From Synanceia verrucosa (Eukaryota; Chordata; Actinopteri; Perciformes; Synanceiidae): DNA of 64,000 nt. The notes under the pieces were generated by a model. That model had not been told where the DNA came from. It did no database searches and saw nothing but the letters and a program-made list of their open reading frames with translations. The position numbers and the translations under genes are program-made. Shown piece after piece: positions 52,601 to 63,148 of the stretch; position 1 is the stretch's first letter, and each line of letters begins with the position of its first letter. The DNA lies in assembly GCA_029721515.1 (NCBI GenBank), contig CM056558.1:17515240-17579239 (forward strand), in the 5' to 3' direction.

Positions 52601-53362
52601 GACTAAGTTTACATGCAGTCATTATCCCTTTCTTAACCGGAATATTAGCAATAACCCGGTTGCACACGGCCATGTAAACACAAATAACCCTTTTGAAAAA
52701 CCGGAATATGCCCATATTCCGTTTTTTAAAAACCCAAATATGACCCCTGGGTTGCTCCTTTTCTAACCCGAATATTTGGTCATGTATACGCCTATCCAGA
52801 TATCCCCATCGAAAGGAACATTAATTTGTATTCTGCGCATGTTCTAGTCACAAGCAATATTGGTCTTTTGAGTTCAGGAACTACTTCAACATGGCGAAAC
52901 GAAAGACAGTGCCACACTTTTGGAGCGAGGAGGAAACAGACCAGCTCATAAGGGTGGTGAAAGAGATGAATATTGTCTTTTGTAGACGGTAGAAAGTACC
53001 GGGATAGCAAAATATAGGTGAGCGAAAAGTTACGTGAAGCAGGGTTTGTACAAATGCCAGACCAGATTAAGCACTGCTGGAAGACGCTGAAAAAGGCATA
53101 CTACAGGGCTGCTACACTGCTACCGGCCTCGGGCTGTTGATTATCCACTGTGCTGCTGCTGTTGTTTTTAGATACAGGAAGAAGAAATGGAAATGACTTT
53201 CTCCATGTGTCACTGTTTTGATCGGGATATCCCAATTGGTTGCAATTACCATGTATACAAGAATAACTGTGTTTGCTCACGCATGTAAACGGGTTATTCC
53301 GAATGTTTCAGAAACCGGAATATTGATCTTAACCTGAATATTGACTGCATGTAAACATAGTC
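52601..53362. mobile_element. Nested DNA transposon (PIF-Harbinger-like) inside the Tc1 remnant
   Basis: Terminal inverted repeats GACTAAGTTTACATGCAGTC (left) and GACTGCATGTAAACATAGTC (right) bound about 760 bp. Copies of GTTTACATG or its complement recur inside near both ends, along with ACCGGAATATT and ATAACCCG blocks, forming subterminal repeats. It carries a broken Myb-like frame, which suits PIF-Harbinger elements, since they encode a Myb-like protein alongside the transposase. The target duplication could not be fixed with confidence, so the superfamily is inferred. Confidence 0.7.
52891..53138 (+). pseudogene. Myb/SANT-like DNA-binding protein remnant
   Basis: An ATG at 52,891 starts MAKRKTVPHFWSEEETDQLI, with the W-(S)EEE-T-LI pattern of a Myb/SANT or trihelix domain first helix. 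The frame hits TAG at 52,990-52,992. In another frame the domain continues with KLREAGFVQMPDQIKHCWKT and LKKAYYRA, the typical QI...W..LK..Y segment. The protein is thus frameshifted within a transposon of about 760 bp. Related Myb-like proteins in Harbinger elements help deliver transposase to DNA; this copy cannot encode one. Confidence 0.65.
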
Positions 53363-53500
53363 TCTGTTTGATACTTGTAAGACTTTCCTGTCTTTCCTGC
53401 TTCTAGCACGTCAACTCTGACAACAAAATGTTCATTTGTTACCTTATATTTTCCAGGTGCCATGATGAAGAGATAATCAGTGTTATTCACTACCTGTAAA

Positions 53501-54115
53501 TGCACTAAAAGCGTGAAAGCAGTTCCAAAGAGTATAAAACGAGGTTGTTGAAGATTAAGTATGGAAGTCGCATTATGTAGACCAGTCCTTCACAGCTGGG
53601 ACTCTTTTAAACATGGAAGGACATGGTAATACCCTATAAAGTTGTCTATAATCTTCACCTTTATGGCGTTAAATGTCAAACTCTAAGGACTCTTCAGTGA
53701 AGGCTAAAGTCAAGGTGAATGTGATCTTAAGTCATAAGGTTTAATAGCTGCTTGGCGCTGCACAGCTGTGTGGCTGTTCTCGGGTGTCCTAGAGGATCTG
53801 AAAGTCAGAAGCTTTTGGTCATAGAGATTTTTATGAAATCAAAACACATTTTTGATACTATTTACAAACTGTATTTTTTCGGGGTTAGCCATTAAATGCA
53901 TTCAGTAATTGCTTCTTTATAGAGCAATATTGAGCTTTAATTGCATGGTCAACCATTCTTATACTGGTTTCTGTTTCCTTACTATGTACGAGTGATTCAC
54001 AGGAAGATATCAATGAGGTAAAATTGCAGTTTACTGAAAAAAAAAAGAAAATTAGTTACCGGTTTCTGTACGATTTCAAAATCAATGAGCTGACTGTCAA
54101 ACCTTTGTTCGTAGA
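53501..54115. other. Non-coding DNA
   Basis: Nothing recognised. Confidence 0.5.
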
Positions 54116-57100
54116 TTAAAGGTCTGTGTGGCAGCCTTGATCCATCTCACTTACCTTGCAAAGAACTGAGACAGTTAAGGTAGTTTTATGTAAATGTCCT
54201 CTACTGAGGAGGTGAGGTACTGTAAACACACTCTTCCCTCGAGGTCGTGAATGACTTAGCCAAACAGCAGACCAGAACTCAATGATGCCTGAAAGCATCC
54301 ACCCATTAAAACTAGCATTTCTTCCCATTTAGTCCATTGCCACCTGGGAAACTTACATGCTCGTAAGGAAGTGATTTAAACACCAGTGAGTGGAAGTACT
54401 GGCTCTTACAGAGTTACCTCTTACCACCTGAGTGGTCCAAAGGAGCTGTAGTAAATGGAAAAAAAATACCATCTCCTAAACACACGAGCATTTTTTAGAT
54501 ATATTGAGTTTCTGTAATCTGATTTGCCATCCCATTGTTCCAGTGTGCAGGGTGGAGCTATCCAACTGATACTGCCATCATGACAGAAATAGACAGGATT
54601 AGTCAATAACCATGCAATTTTGGTCTTCCATCCCCCATCTAGTGAAAAAAGAACTCCATTAACAGTCAGTGGGATATTCAAAATAATCTTCCCAATTTTC
54701 TTCTGGTTTGTCCAGATTGGTGGAGCTAATACCCAAATAGCATTGTTGTTTCCTGCTGTATGCATCTCACAACAACTGTGTTCACCGGATAATCGAGATC
54801 AATAGTCCAGCACCTGCAACATTGCCTTTGTAATCATTGATTTGGTTGTTCTGAATGTCGTACTGATGAAAACCACAAAGTTCTTGTTTAGTGTTGGAAG
54901 AAGTTAAGGATGGGAACACTGCGAACATACACAACACAAACCCCTGTTTGTGCGTGGATGTGTATGTCTCCATGTGTACTGGTGAAGATGTGGCAAGAGG
55001 TTATGTGCATTTCATGCGTAATGGAACTTCTGCAAAACACGGAGGTCACTCTGAACTGTATTGCAAAATGCAGTTTATTTCAGAGAACATTTTCTCCCCA
55101 TTGATCGTCTTCTCAACACCAATGGATAGGCTTGTTAGTCTTGCCGTTTGGCATGATTTGCTATTCCTACCATCCCTGTATATCAAAGCTCTCCTTTTCT
55201 TTCTGTTTGACTTAGCAGACTCATCCTTAAGGATGTGGAGTATTGATCTGTTGTCTGATCTTTCATGGAGTGCACTCAATTCCAGGTTGATAGACTCCTG
55301 TTGTATTCCCAGGGACCAAACCAACTAACAGAAAAGGAACAGGAGGTGTGATGTGAGAGAATGCACCAAACTACATGGGTTGGTAAAAGGGAGGTTAAGT
55401 CCTTTTCCTGTTTTACCACAGTTGTAACGTAAATCCCACACAGTTACAGTTAGAGAGTCTGTGGGACTTTCTGAATTGTCTAAATGGCGAATGAGAAGCA
55501 CACTTGACTGCTTTGACATACTGATGTAATAAAGGATTCAGTGCAGTGATTATAACCCTTCAGGAAACAATTTATATGGATTTTTAATGCACAAAGTGTA
55601 ATTTTCAGTGTTTGATGATTCATGTAATATATGTTAACAGCTGTACTGCCTCTTGCTCAATTCTCAGCCAGTTCTCACTAGCTGAGGAGGTGTAACCCTG
55701 TTGAAATGGTAAGCTCCTATCAGCTGAGCACCACTCACTTTTTAATGGCTGTTATTGTTCACATTGTCGTCTGTATTAATTAAAAGTAAAGATCTATCCA
55801 ATATCTCAGCAGTAAAAAGCCATTATTGTGTCTATCAGACTCACAGTGATGATTTCAACATGCTGATGTTAATCAAATATGTATACTATGTTTGCTGTTT
55901 GAGTTTAGCATGTTGGCATGATTTAATTTGCTATGCTAAACACAAAGTATGTGCATTCAGTGTTTTTTGCAGCTATTTCATCATAAAGCTAACTATTGGA
56001 AAATTGAATGGAAATGCACAAGGAGCAAATGGATCACTAAAGTTATTTCAGTTCATCTTGAAAAAGGACATGAAAGCCTGTACCAAATTTCATACCATCC
56101 ATCGAACAATTGAGAGGTATCATTCAAACGCACAAATGTCAGTCTCATGGTGGTATTACAGGAAAAGGTGAGAGTCATTTAAATTCATCATCTGAGGACA
56201 ATGTATGTTGCAAAATCAGATGCCAATCCATTTAGTTGATCCTGAGATATTTCCCTCGAAAACTATTGTGTGGAATGAAGGTGCATGGTTTGTAATAGTC
56301 AACCATTAGCGACTAACTGAATAATTTAATTGTGAAAATCTCTTTATGCAACCCTAAGTACACAGTGGGGAGGATCCTTTTTGAATAAGGCCTCTGTTGT
56401 GAAAGATCAATGAGTGATGGACTATAGAGACCCTCATTAACTATAGTCCATTTGGTTATGCATTCATTTAAGTGTGGTTATATTTGATGACACTTTAAAG
56501 GACAAGGTATATAATACTTTTTGATTTGGCTGATAATTAACAAGATAGCTTTCACAATGTGTCAATTGCTATGACATTGGCATGAACAGGTCGAGCACTA
56601 CAACTAATTTTCAGTTTTCCTCTGAACACAATGACTTTCCTCTGTGCAATGCTGTTCTTTCAAACCTAACATTAAACTCATTTTACCAGTAGTCAAGCAA
56701 ATCAGTCATTGTAGGATATCCAGGTTTTTCTGCGGAGAGAAAATCTCAGCACTAAGTAAGCTTGAAATGCATGGTTTGGCTAATCGTTATATAAGCATCC
56801 TTAAAATGCTTTTGTTGTTCCTCTCCAGTGATATTGAATGGCTCAGTTCTATTCTTAGTAATGTTGGCGACTTTCTCATCTGTGGATTTGGATCTACTGA
56901 TGCATCATGGTTGATATTCTCTATTGTGCTTGCTTTCTCTCTCATAAATGGTGCCACAGCACTGACCATGCTTGACATTATATTCTGAAATTCAAATCCA
57001 CTGTTGTAGGACAGCGCATTTCTACATGTTTGCTGTATGCTGTATTACAATTTCCCTCTGAAAGGATCATTAAGTTTTATCAGCACTGTGTATCGCTTAT

Positions 57101-59316
57101 TACATTTTGTGGAGTGTCTGTTGCAGGGAAGTGGAATTATTCAGAGTAATGTGATGAGCGTCCAGCTGTCCTAAAAGGCCTCTCCAGAACATCACAGTAA
57201 GAGAAGGAAATTGCAAGCAATGTGTGTGTCAGTCTCCCGCTATGACACCTGTTTTACATAATTAAGTGTTGGTAACTCATTAACGGGAAAGTAGAGAGAA
57301 GCTGGTCGCTTAGCATCTAAATGCACGAGGCTCCTACAATCAAGGTCAGTTCAGAAATTAGTTTAATCTGTTACTGCCTGAGTCATGACAGATACTAGGA
57401 CGTCAGGTAATTGCTTCTTTGGAAAAATGGAGGAGTTCTGTGAACTTAGTCATCCGCAAGGATGAATATTATAAATTGGACAGAGGAACAAATTAACTTG
57501 GTTGATATATTACGTTTCAAGAAGTGTGGGTTTCTTTCAGGGAGCTGCACTGTTTTTGCTCATGTTTCATGCATCTGATGTGAGTCTATTATACACTTCG
57601 ATGATCAATCAGGTAGATAGTTCAGAGAAAACTGTGAGGAAACACTGTCATTCCAAAGTGACAACAGTTGGTAAAAATGTCAAATCTAAAAACAAAACAG
57701 TGGGCTATGAAAGGAATGACTATAAAGAAAGGCTTTATATAGTTTTGCATTTACTTGTTCTGCAGCCAGAAAAGCAATGGCAACAAGAGCAGCAAGAGCA
57801 GTTTAAACACTAACTGCAAGTGTCAGAAGATTAAATGGCAGCTAACAAAGAGAACAGATACTAAGGTACAGCTGTTTTACCCAAATGTGACTAAGAAAGC
57901 AGATGCAGACAGATTTCTACAAAGCTGCACTTCTGTAAACAAAAATCATAGCTTAAAATAATTAACCACATTTACTAACAGCTCCTACTTTTCAGGCATG
58001 ATGTATTGTAGAGCTAAACAAGCAGCGACCACAGACACTATATAAAACCAACAATGTTTATTAAATGTAACTAATTTGATGCTTGAAATGTCTACATGTT
58101 GACAGAACAGCTGATCCTACTGAGAATTTTTTTCAGACACATAAGGTTTCAGCAGTTCTGAGCAAGGACCCATTTCACATACACTTAGCCAGGGCGGGAA
58201 ACAGATCTCTTGTTTCTGGGACAACGCTTTGTTATTCTATGCTATTAGTTATTCTGTTGTTGCTAGCATGTCTGTCTTGTTCAAAGACTCTCTCCATGGG
58301 TTGATGCTGGGCCACAGCACTTCCTGTCCTCTCTAAATCAAGCTGATGTTTATTGAAGATCTTTTTGGCTCCAGCCGAAAAGTCATTATAAAAACTTCCA
58401 ACATAACTCAGCAATATGTTGAGGTCTGGTAAGCATGGTCCAGATCGATAGAGGGAATCAATTCATGTCACCCTCTGCATTAGCCAATGGTAAATGTAAC
58501 GTATCCTTTCAAACAGAAGGCCTTCCAGGAGGACAAGTGATCCTCTGTAGTAGGGCTGTTCCTCTCTTCTAAGTTTGTTTAGAAGTTAAAGAAGCTCTCT
58601 TCACAGCTAGTTGTGCCATTTGACACAGACATACACAGGTTGAGCTGGACACAGAATTATTAAAGCAGCAGCAGAGTACCACATGTGAGCATTGGCTGCT
58701 TTTGTCAACACATCTCTGCCTGACCTTGACCTGACCTGACATCTTGTTGATTGAAGTGGTGGAGTTTGTCTGCAGGTGAGTATGAACCAGAGCAATTCTC
58801 ACTGTTTGAATTGTTGCCTTTGAAATTGAAAAAAATATCTCTATTCCAAGTCACTCTGTTGTTACCTCTCTTTTATATAATTTTTTTAAGTTACTGAGAC
58901 ATTTGGTCAGGGATAGGAAATTATCCCATGCTATAGTTGTGTTGCATAGACCACATCCTTAGCCATGATTTCAGCATAAAGATAAGCACAAACAAGTATT
59001 GTCACTTCAAATTTTGAAGGCATTTGAGCATGTTCTATATGATATCCAGAGCATAGCATCAAAAAGCTATGTAGTGGATGTCTGAAAAGAGGGCTCACCT
59101 GAGTTCACTTCTATAATACTTAGCTTTCCCATTGTTATACCAATCTGAATAAAGCCTGTGGGCTTGTGGATCACTGAGTACACATATAGCCTTTGGTGGA
59201 ACTTCATGAACTTTTAGCCAGTTGTTCTGAATCATATGTTCCCTTAGTATCTGGAGAGGTTCCAATGAAAGAAAAAAAAATTGGATTAATCTAACTTTAA
59301 TGTCTCTTGATACCAT
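54116..59316 (-). other. Unidentified minus-strand coding-like remnants
   Basis: Several minus-strand frames here look more protein-like than background, though none is recognised. 54,421-54,765 encodes 114 residues rich in Trp and hydrophobics (for example NGVLFSLDGGWKTKIAWLL). 55,046-55,324 encodes 92 residues with a polybasic NRKKRR. 56,787-56,978 encodes a 63-residue piece. 59,099-59,250 is bounded by a strong acceptor-like and donor-like pair. The frames are not continuous. They could be exons of a decayed gene, pieces of an old retroelement or chance. I found no reverse transcriptase, integrase or LTR that would identify the source. Confidence 0.25.
59099..59250 (-). other. Exon-like segment with splice-site signals
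   Basis: On the minus strand a pyrimidine-rich tract ending CCTCTCCAG precedes position 59,250, and CAG|GTGAGC follows position 59,099, giving a 152-bp exon-like unit. It is open in one frame, encoding WLKVHEVPPKAICVLSDPQA and RLYSDWYNNGKAKYYRSEL. The residues look globular and non-repetitive. No family recognised. Confidence 0.3.
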
Positions 59317-60092
59317 AATAATGCTTTCACATATGTGATCCCACTAGCTCTGTAACATTCAAATCTGTTCAAATCTGCTGTCCAAGTAAACATCACAGCA
59401 AGATGCAGTACCTGAGAGATCCAGCGTCTGCTGGAAAATCATTGCATAATGAAGGGGCACCTCATGTCCATACAGACTCAGCGAGAAGATACAACTGTTA
59501 AGGTGGAATCTTTTTCATTAAGGTTTCTAATGTTGTTTCAGTCACTCAGAAACATTAAAAAGAGCAGCCAGGATGTGCCGTGAGTTAGCTGGTGCTAAAG
59601 TAAAGTGAGTACCATTTGGGTGGAGTGACAAAGAACAAGGTCCGACAAGTTGGGTGTCCCCGATGAACTATCCCGAAAGATAAATTAACATAAAGGTGGT
59701 TATTTAACGACACTGGTTGGTCATTTTAGCCCTGCCCACTTGAGTCCAGCCTGAAGAGGTCAGATAAAAAAACTAAATTGCAGGAATTTCTCATGTCAGA
59801 TAACTACTAGTACTGCTCTAAAGCACTCATTTAAAGTCCTTGTACTTTGCTTGAGTGTTTACATTTTATGCAACTTCTACTGCTCTAAATAAATTTCAAC
59901 GACAATTTTTTTTGTAATTTTTTACAGTAAAATGTGGCTCACTTATTTATACATCAGCAATAACATTCCATAGTATATGTCCCTATCTGTAAATGTTTCC
60001 AGGTTTTATTTATATATATTTTTATTTAATTTCTTTTATCATTATTATTATGTTATTAACAGTGTCACCATGTGTGAAGCCCAACAGTTTAT
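59317..60092. other. Non-coding DNA
   Basis: No gene or repeat family recognised between the exon-like segment and the Harbinger remnant. Confidence 0.5.
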
Positions 60093-60545
60093 GTGAATGC
60101 ATTTCTGGATCAGCACTTTAGCCCATTAGATGTGCTGTCAGAGTGGGCTGTTCAAATGAGGTCCAACGCCATCCTAGTGTCTCCACACATCCAGAGGGCA
60201 ACCTTGTGTAACTTTGCCCACAGGCCAGAGGTGCAGCCCCCTGGCTACTCTGCGTTTTTACACAGTAGGGAGCTTCCTGGAGGTGGTGGGATACTGCACC
60301 GACCTCAGCATGGAGTGTGGCAACCTGAGCACACATCAAGATGGCCAATACAAGGAAGGAAGTTCTCCAGGTCAACCAGGGTTTCCACACCATGGCTGGT
60401 ATCCTCCTGGGGTGATTGGTATACTGGATGGCACCCTCATTCCCATTCTCAATGCCTCCCTGGTGGAACTGCGCTGGATCGGGAGGAAATTACGGACTTG
60501 AAACAGCCGTCGACCACATCTGATGAACGGAGAGTCGCGTAATGT
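60093..60545 (+). pseudogene. PIF-Harbinger (HARBI1-like) transposase remnant
   Basis: Two overlapping frames hold pieces of a Harbinger-type nuclease. One starts with FLDQHFSPLDVLSEWAV; the other (60,214-60,501) has LATLRFYTVGSFLEVVG followed later by PPGVIGILDGTLIPILNASL. ALRFYATGSF.EVVG and GVIG.LDGT.IPI are family landmarks; the Asp in LDGT is the first catalytic residue of the DDE nuclease. The helix-turn-helix segment between them is shortened and frameshifted, and the second and third catalytic residues are missing. It ends where a Tc1 fragment begins. Clearly dead. Confidence 0.82.
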
Positions 60546-60609
60546 GAACAGCACGGAGAGTCAACGACTCCGACAGTTGTGTAGAGTGAACAAGGCATTA
60601 CACTTAGCT

Positions 60610-60778
60610 TCTCCGTCCGTTCAACCACATCCCAAAGGTTCTATTGGACTGAGATCTGGTGAACTCATTTTCTAGAAACCTGTTTGAGATGATCTGAGCT
60701 TTGTGACATGGAGCATTATCCTGCAGGAAGTAGCCACCAGAAGATGGTCCACTTTGGTCATAATGGGATGGACATGGT
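60610..60778 (-). pseudogene. Tc1 transposase fragment
   Basis: Read on the minus strand, one frame encodes GYFLQDNAPCHKAQIISN, the block around the second catalytic aspartate of Tc1/mariner transposases (usually QDNAPCH). A frame change later gives SPDLSPIEP, corresponding to SPDLNPIEH with the catalytic glutamate. Only about 170 bp survives, with neither end. It belongs to a different Tc1 subfamily from the copy at 30.1 kb. Confidence 0.8.
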
Positions 60779-60779
60779 C

Positions 60780-60781
<2 letters not shown>

Positions 60782-60829
<48 letters not shown>
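60782..60829. repeat. (TA)24 microsatellite
   Basis: Pure TA alternation separating the Tc1 fragment from the 3' side of the minus-strand LINE. Confidence 0.97.
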
Positions 60830-60830
<1 letters not shown>

Positions 60831-60854
60831 TGTTTGCCAGTCTGGATGCTGAAG

Positions 60855-61468
60855 TCACAAGGAACTTAGCCCTGTTGTTCTCATGTCCCATTGGGATTTG
60901 TGTACTTCTAGTCCATACTGGGTACAGATGTTCCTGTACACCATCCCAGCCACTTGCTTGTGCCTCTCCATATACGCTGATCCAGCTAGCATCTTACATC
61001 CCGCTACTATGTGCTGGACTGTCTCAGGGGCCTCCTTACACAGCCTGCACCTTGGGTCTGGTCTACTGTTGTAGATCCTGGCCTCTATAGCCCTCGTGCT
61101 CAGGGCCTGTTCTTGTGCTGCCATGATCAGTGCCTCTGTGCTGTCTGTCAGCCCAGCATTTTCCAGCCATTGGTAGGTCTTCTTGATATCAGCCACTTCC
61201 TCTATCTGGCGGTTGTACATGCCATGTTGGGGCTTGTCCCTCCATATTGTCTGCTCCTCACCCTCCTCACACTCTTCAGGTTTCTGCTGCCTGAGGCTTT
61301 CACTGAGCAGTTCATCTTTGGGGCCATTTTCCTGATGTATTCTTGGATTTTCGATGTTTCATCCTCGACAGTGGCTCTGATGCTCACGAGTCCTCGGCCT
61401 CCCTCTTTCCACTTAGTGTACAGCCTCAGGGTGCTGGACTTGTGGCAGGTGGCTGATTTTTGCCTCAC
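60855..61468 (-). pseudogene. LINE C-terminal region (thumb and zinc knuckle)
   Basis: Frame 61,202-61,468 encodes KSSTLRLYTKWKEGGRGLVS and QEYIRKMAP. Frame 60,855-61,220 encodes RQIEEVADIKKTYQWLENAG, TEALIMAAQEQALSTRAIEA and the CCHC-type knuckle CRLCKEAPETVQHIVAGC, then AGMVYRNICTQYGLEVHKS. Soon after this point in complete family members the endonuclease domain would begin; here the frame ends at 60,855 and the (TA)24 tract follows. Confidence 0.82.
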
Positions 61469-61479
61469 TTTGGAATCGG

Positions 61480-62133
61480 TATCCGAAGCTGCTATTTGTG
61501 ATGATCTGACTGAGGGGGTTCAGACCTATGCAGAACAGCAGTGGTGATAGTGCATCCCCTTGGTATATGCCACACTAGATGGTGACTTGGCTTTGAGTTG
61601 GCCTCTAAGGTCATCTTCCACATTCCCATGGAGTTCTTGATGAAGGCTCTTAGTGTCTTAGTGTCCTGTTGACCTTTCCAGACTTGTCTGACAGTTCCAG
61701 ACATTCCAGTATCCGTGTGTGTGGCATTGAATCGTAAGCTGTCTTGTAGTCAGTCCAGGAAGTACACAGGTTGGTCTGTCGATTCTTACAGTGTGAATTG
61801 CTCTGTCGACCAGCAGCTGGTGTTTGGCTCCTCTGGTGCTACTGCCAATGCCCTTCTGTGCCCCGCTCATGTATTGAGCCATATGCCTACTCATCTTAGC
61901 CGTCATGATGCCGTCAACTTCTTAAGCCAGTATGTATGGATCATATCAGGGCCCGGAGCTGTCCAGTTCTTCATCTTTGACACTCTTTCTTGGATATCTG
62001 TCATTGAGATGGTTACTGGTTCTTGTTCTGGGAGGCTGCTGTGGTCAGTTCTCAGGTCCACTAGCCATTGGGCATAGGTGTTGTGTGATGCCTCTCTTTC
62101 CCCAGATGCTCTTCCAGTATCTTTCCATCTCAC
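61480..62133 (-). pseudogene. LINE reverse transcriptase, fingers and part of palm
   Basis: Visible in order on the minus strand: WTAPGPDMIHTYWLKKL (fingers), RGAKHQLLVDRAI, then in a second frame DYKTAYDSMPHT (the first catalytic aspartate block) and finally GIYQGDALSPLLFCIGLNPL. The polymerase domain makes cDNA on nicked target DNA in intact elements. It changes frame at least twice and stops short of the YMDD catalytic box because of a deletion near 61,445. A second stretch near 61,620-61,700 is also disrupted. Confidence 0.8.
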
Positions 62134-62413
62134 CTCTTGGTGGGCCTGGGCTGATGTTACTTCCCTGCCATTGAGAGTACACCTTGGCCGGGTGAGTGGA
62201 GAACATCTTGTTTACTCTCCTAGCCTCTACCTCCTTGGTGTATCTCTTAAGCCGAGAGGCCAGAGCTCTTAGTCTCTGTTTGGCAGTTTTGAGTGCTTCA
62301 GGTATGGGCAGCTTATTGTATTTCCTGGGTACCCCTTTATTCACCATTTTCCCTTTTTGCATCTCTGTTAGCTGGCTAACTTCTCTCTGTGTTGCCTTTA
62401 TCTTGGCCTCCAA
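62045..62413 (-). pseudogene. LINE region before the RT domain
   Basis: Encodes a basic 122-residue segment, with RLRALASRLKRYTKEVEARR followed by a KVYSQW block, the usual linker between the N-terminal domain and the reverse transcriptase fingers in these LINEs. It is in a different frame from the upstream piece, so a frameshift lies between 62,413 and 62,605. Confidence 0.75.
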
Positions 62414-62604
62414 ATGTCTCTTCCATGGAGGGTACTGCCTCCTGCCAAGGGTACTGATCCAAGCATCTCAAGGAGTACTGTTGCTGTACTGTGTATCAAC
62501 TTATTGGTCTCAGTGATGGTCCCAGTTGGGATTGTTCTTACTGCAGCATTCACATCTTCTAGCAGATCTTCTGAAGGTACTTGACAATTCAGCTTTGGTA
62601 GTTG

Positions 62605-62940
62605 TCAGATGCTCCAGGTTTCCAGTTGGTTCACGATCATCCTTCTCAGGTCAGCAGCTCTTGTATCGATCTCTAGTTGTGATAGCAGTTTTCGGTTACG
62701 GGTGTTGGAACACTGGGCTAACGGCTGTTTCTTTGTTAACCTCGATTGTGGGTTTCGAAGCATCCATAGGTCCCACATTTGTGCCATATATCCCCTCTCT
62801 CTGGGCTTGCTTGTATAGTAGCATTCCAACAATTCTGTATTCTCTGCCCTCGTCCATGTATGTTTTGTTCCAGTAGCCCATTTCTCATCAGATTGCCCTG
62901 GTTCCCTAGCATCTGAAGCGGACCTTGTTAACCCGGGCAA
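62605..62940 (-). pseudogene. LINE N-terminal region
   Basis: This 111-residue frame contains WTRAENTELLECYY (a Myb-like first helix pattern, WT..EN..L) and MWDLWMLRNPQSRLTKKQPL. Myb-like segments occur N-terminal to the RT in several LINE groups that insert in a sequence-specific way. It is the 5'-most recognisable part of the LINE, about 200 bp upstream of the coiled-coil frame on the other strand. Confidence 0.7.
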
Positions 62941-63097
62941 CGTCCGAGCCGGTATGACTCTGTCAGTATTGTATCGCTCATACTGAGGTAGGCTGGTGTA
63001 GCATTAGGGTGCAGGTGAACCTTTCAGGTGGCAACACTTTTTCTGAACCTTTGAAGGAGACAGACACACTGTAATCGACAGAGTTTTCTAGTATCTT

Positions 63098-63105
63098 TAT
63101 ATATA
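63098..63105 (+). promoter_or_regulatory. TATA-like motif upstream of coiled-coil frame
   Basis: TATATATA located 44-51 bp upstream of the ATG at 63,149. A start about 25-30 bp downstream would leave a 5' UTR of only some 20 bases. Equally, TACAG at 63,105-63,109 after a T-rich stretch could be a splice acceptor for an upstream non-coding exon. Both readings are inferred. Confidence 0.3.
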
Positions 63106-63148
63106 CTACAGCCCAGTATTACTGTGTATAATTTACTAAGAGTCAAAG

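Larger units (their letters stand above)
52258..53500 (-). mobile_element. Tc1-like transposon remnant, split by a later insertion
   Basis: The left end CACTGATCACACATAATATT follows a TA and matches the CACTGATCAGCCATAACATT-type terminus of a common fish Tc1 family. Read on the minus strand, 52,600 down to 52,345 encodes a helix-turn-helix region of Tc1 transposase, with SRTAALVGCSWSAVVRIYQK followed by WS. The catalytic half is absent. After the nested element, TCCTGCTTCTAGCACGTCAA and AGGTGCCATGATGAAGAGAT plus TCAGTGTTATTCACT continue the same repeat, but the right inverted terminus and its TA are not recognisable. Non-functional. Confidence 0.8.
60840..63000 (-). mobile_element. Non-LTR retrotransposon (LINE), degraded and internally deleted
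   Basis: About 2.1 kb of minus-strand sequence carries, in order from high to low coordinates, an N-terminal region, a reverse transcriptase domain and a C-terminal zinc knuckle CRLCKEAPETVQHIVAGC (C-x2-C-x7-H-x4-C). A knuckle of that form just after the RT is typical of LINEs with a restriction-like endonuclease (R2/R4/Dong/Rex6-type groups). The copy has several frameshifts, an internal deletion that removes the YMDD motif, and no endonuclease after the knuckle. Such elements copy themselves by target-primed reverse transcription; this one cannot. Clade assignment is from memory and uncertain. Confidence 0.85.

Noticed and set aside
54891..55328. 145-codon + strand frame
   Set aside because: Overlaps minus-strand frames that look more protein-like; hydrophobic stretch is a complement effect and no motif is recognised.
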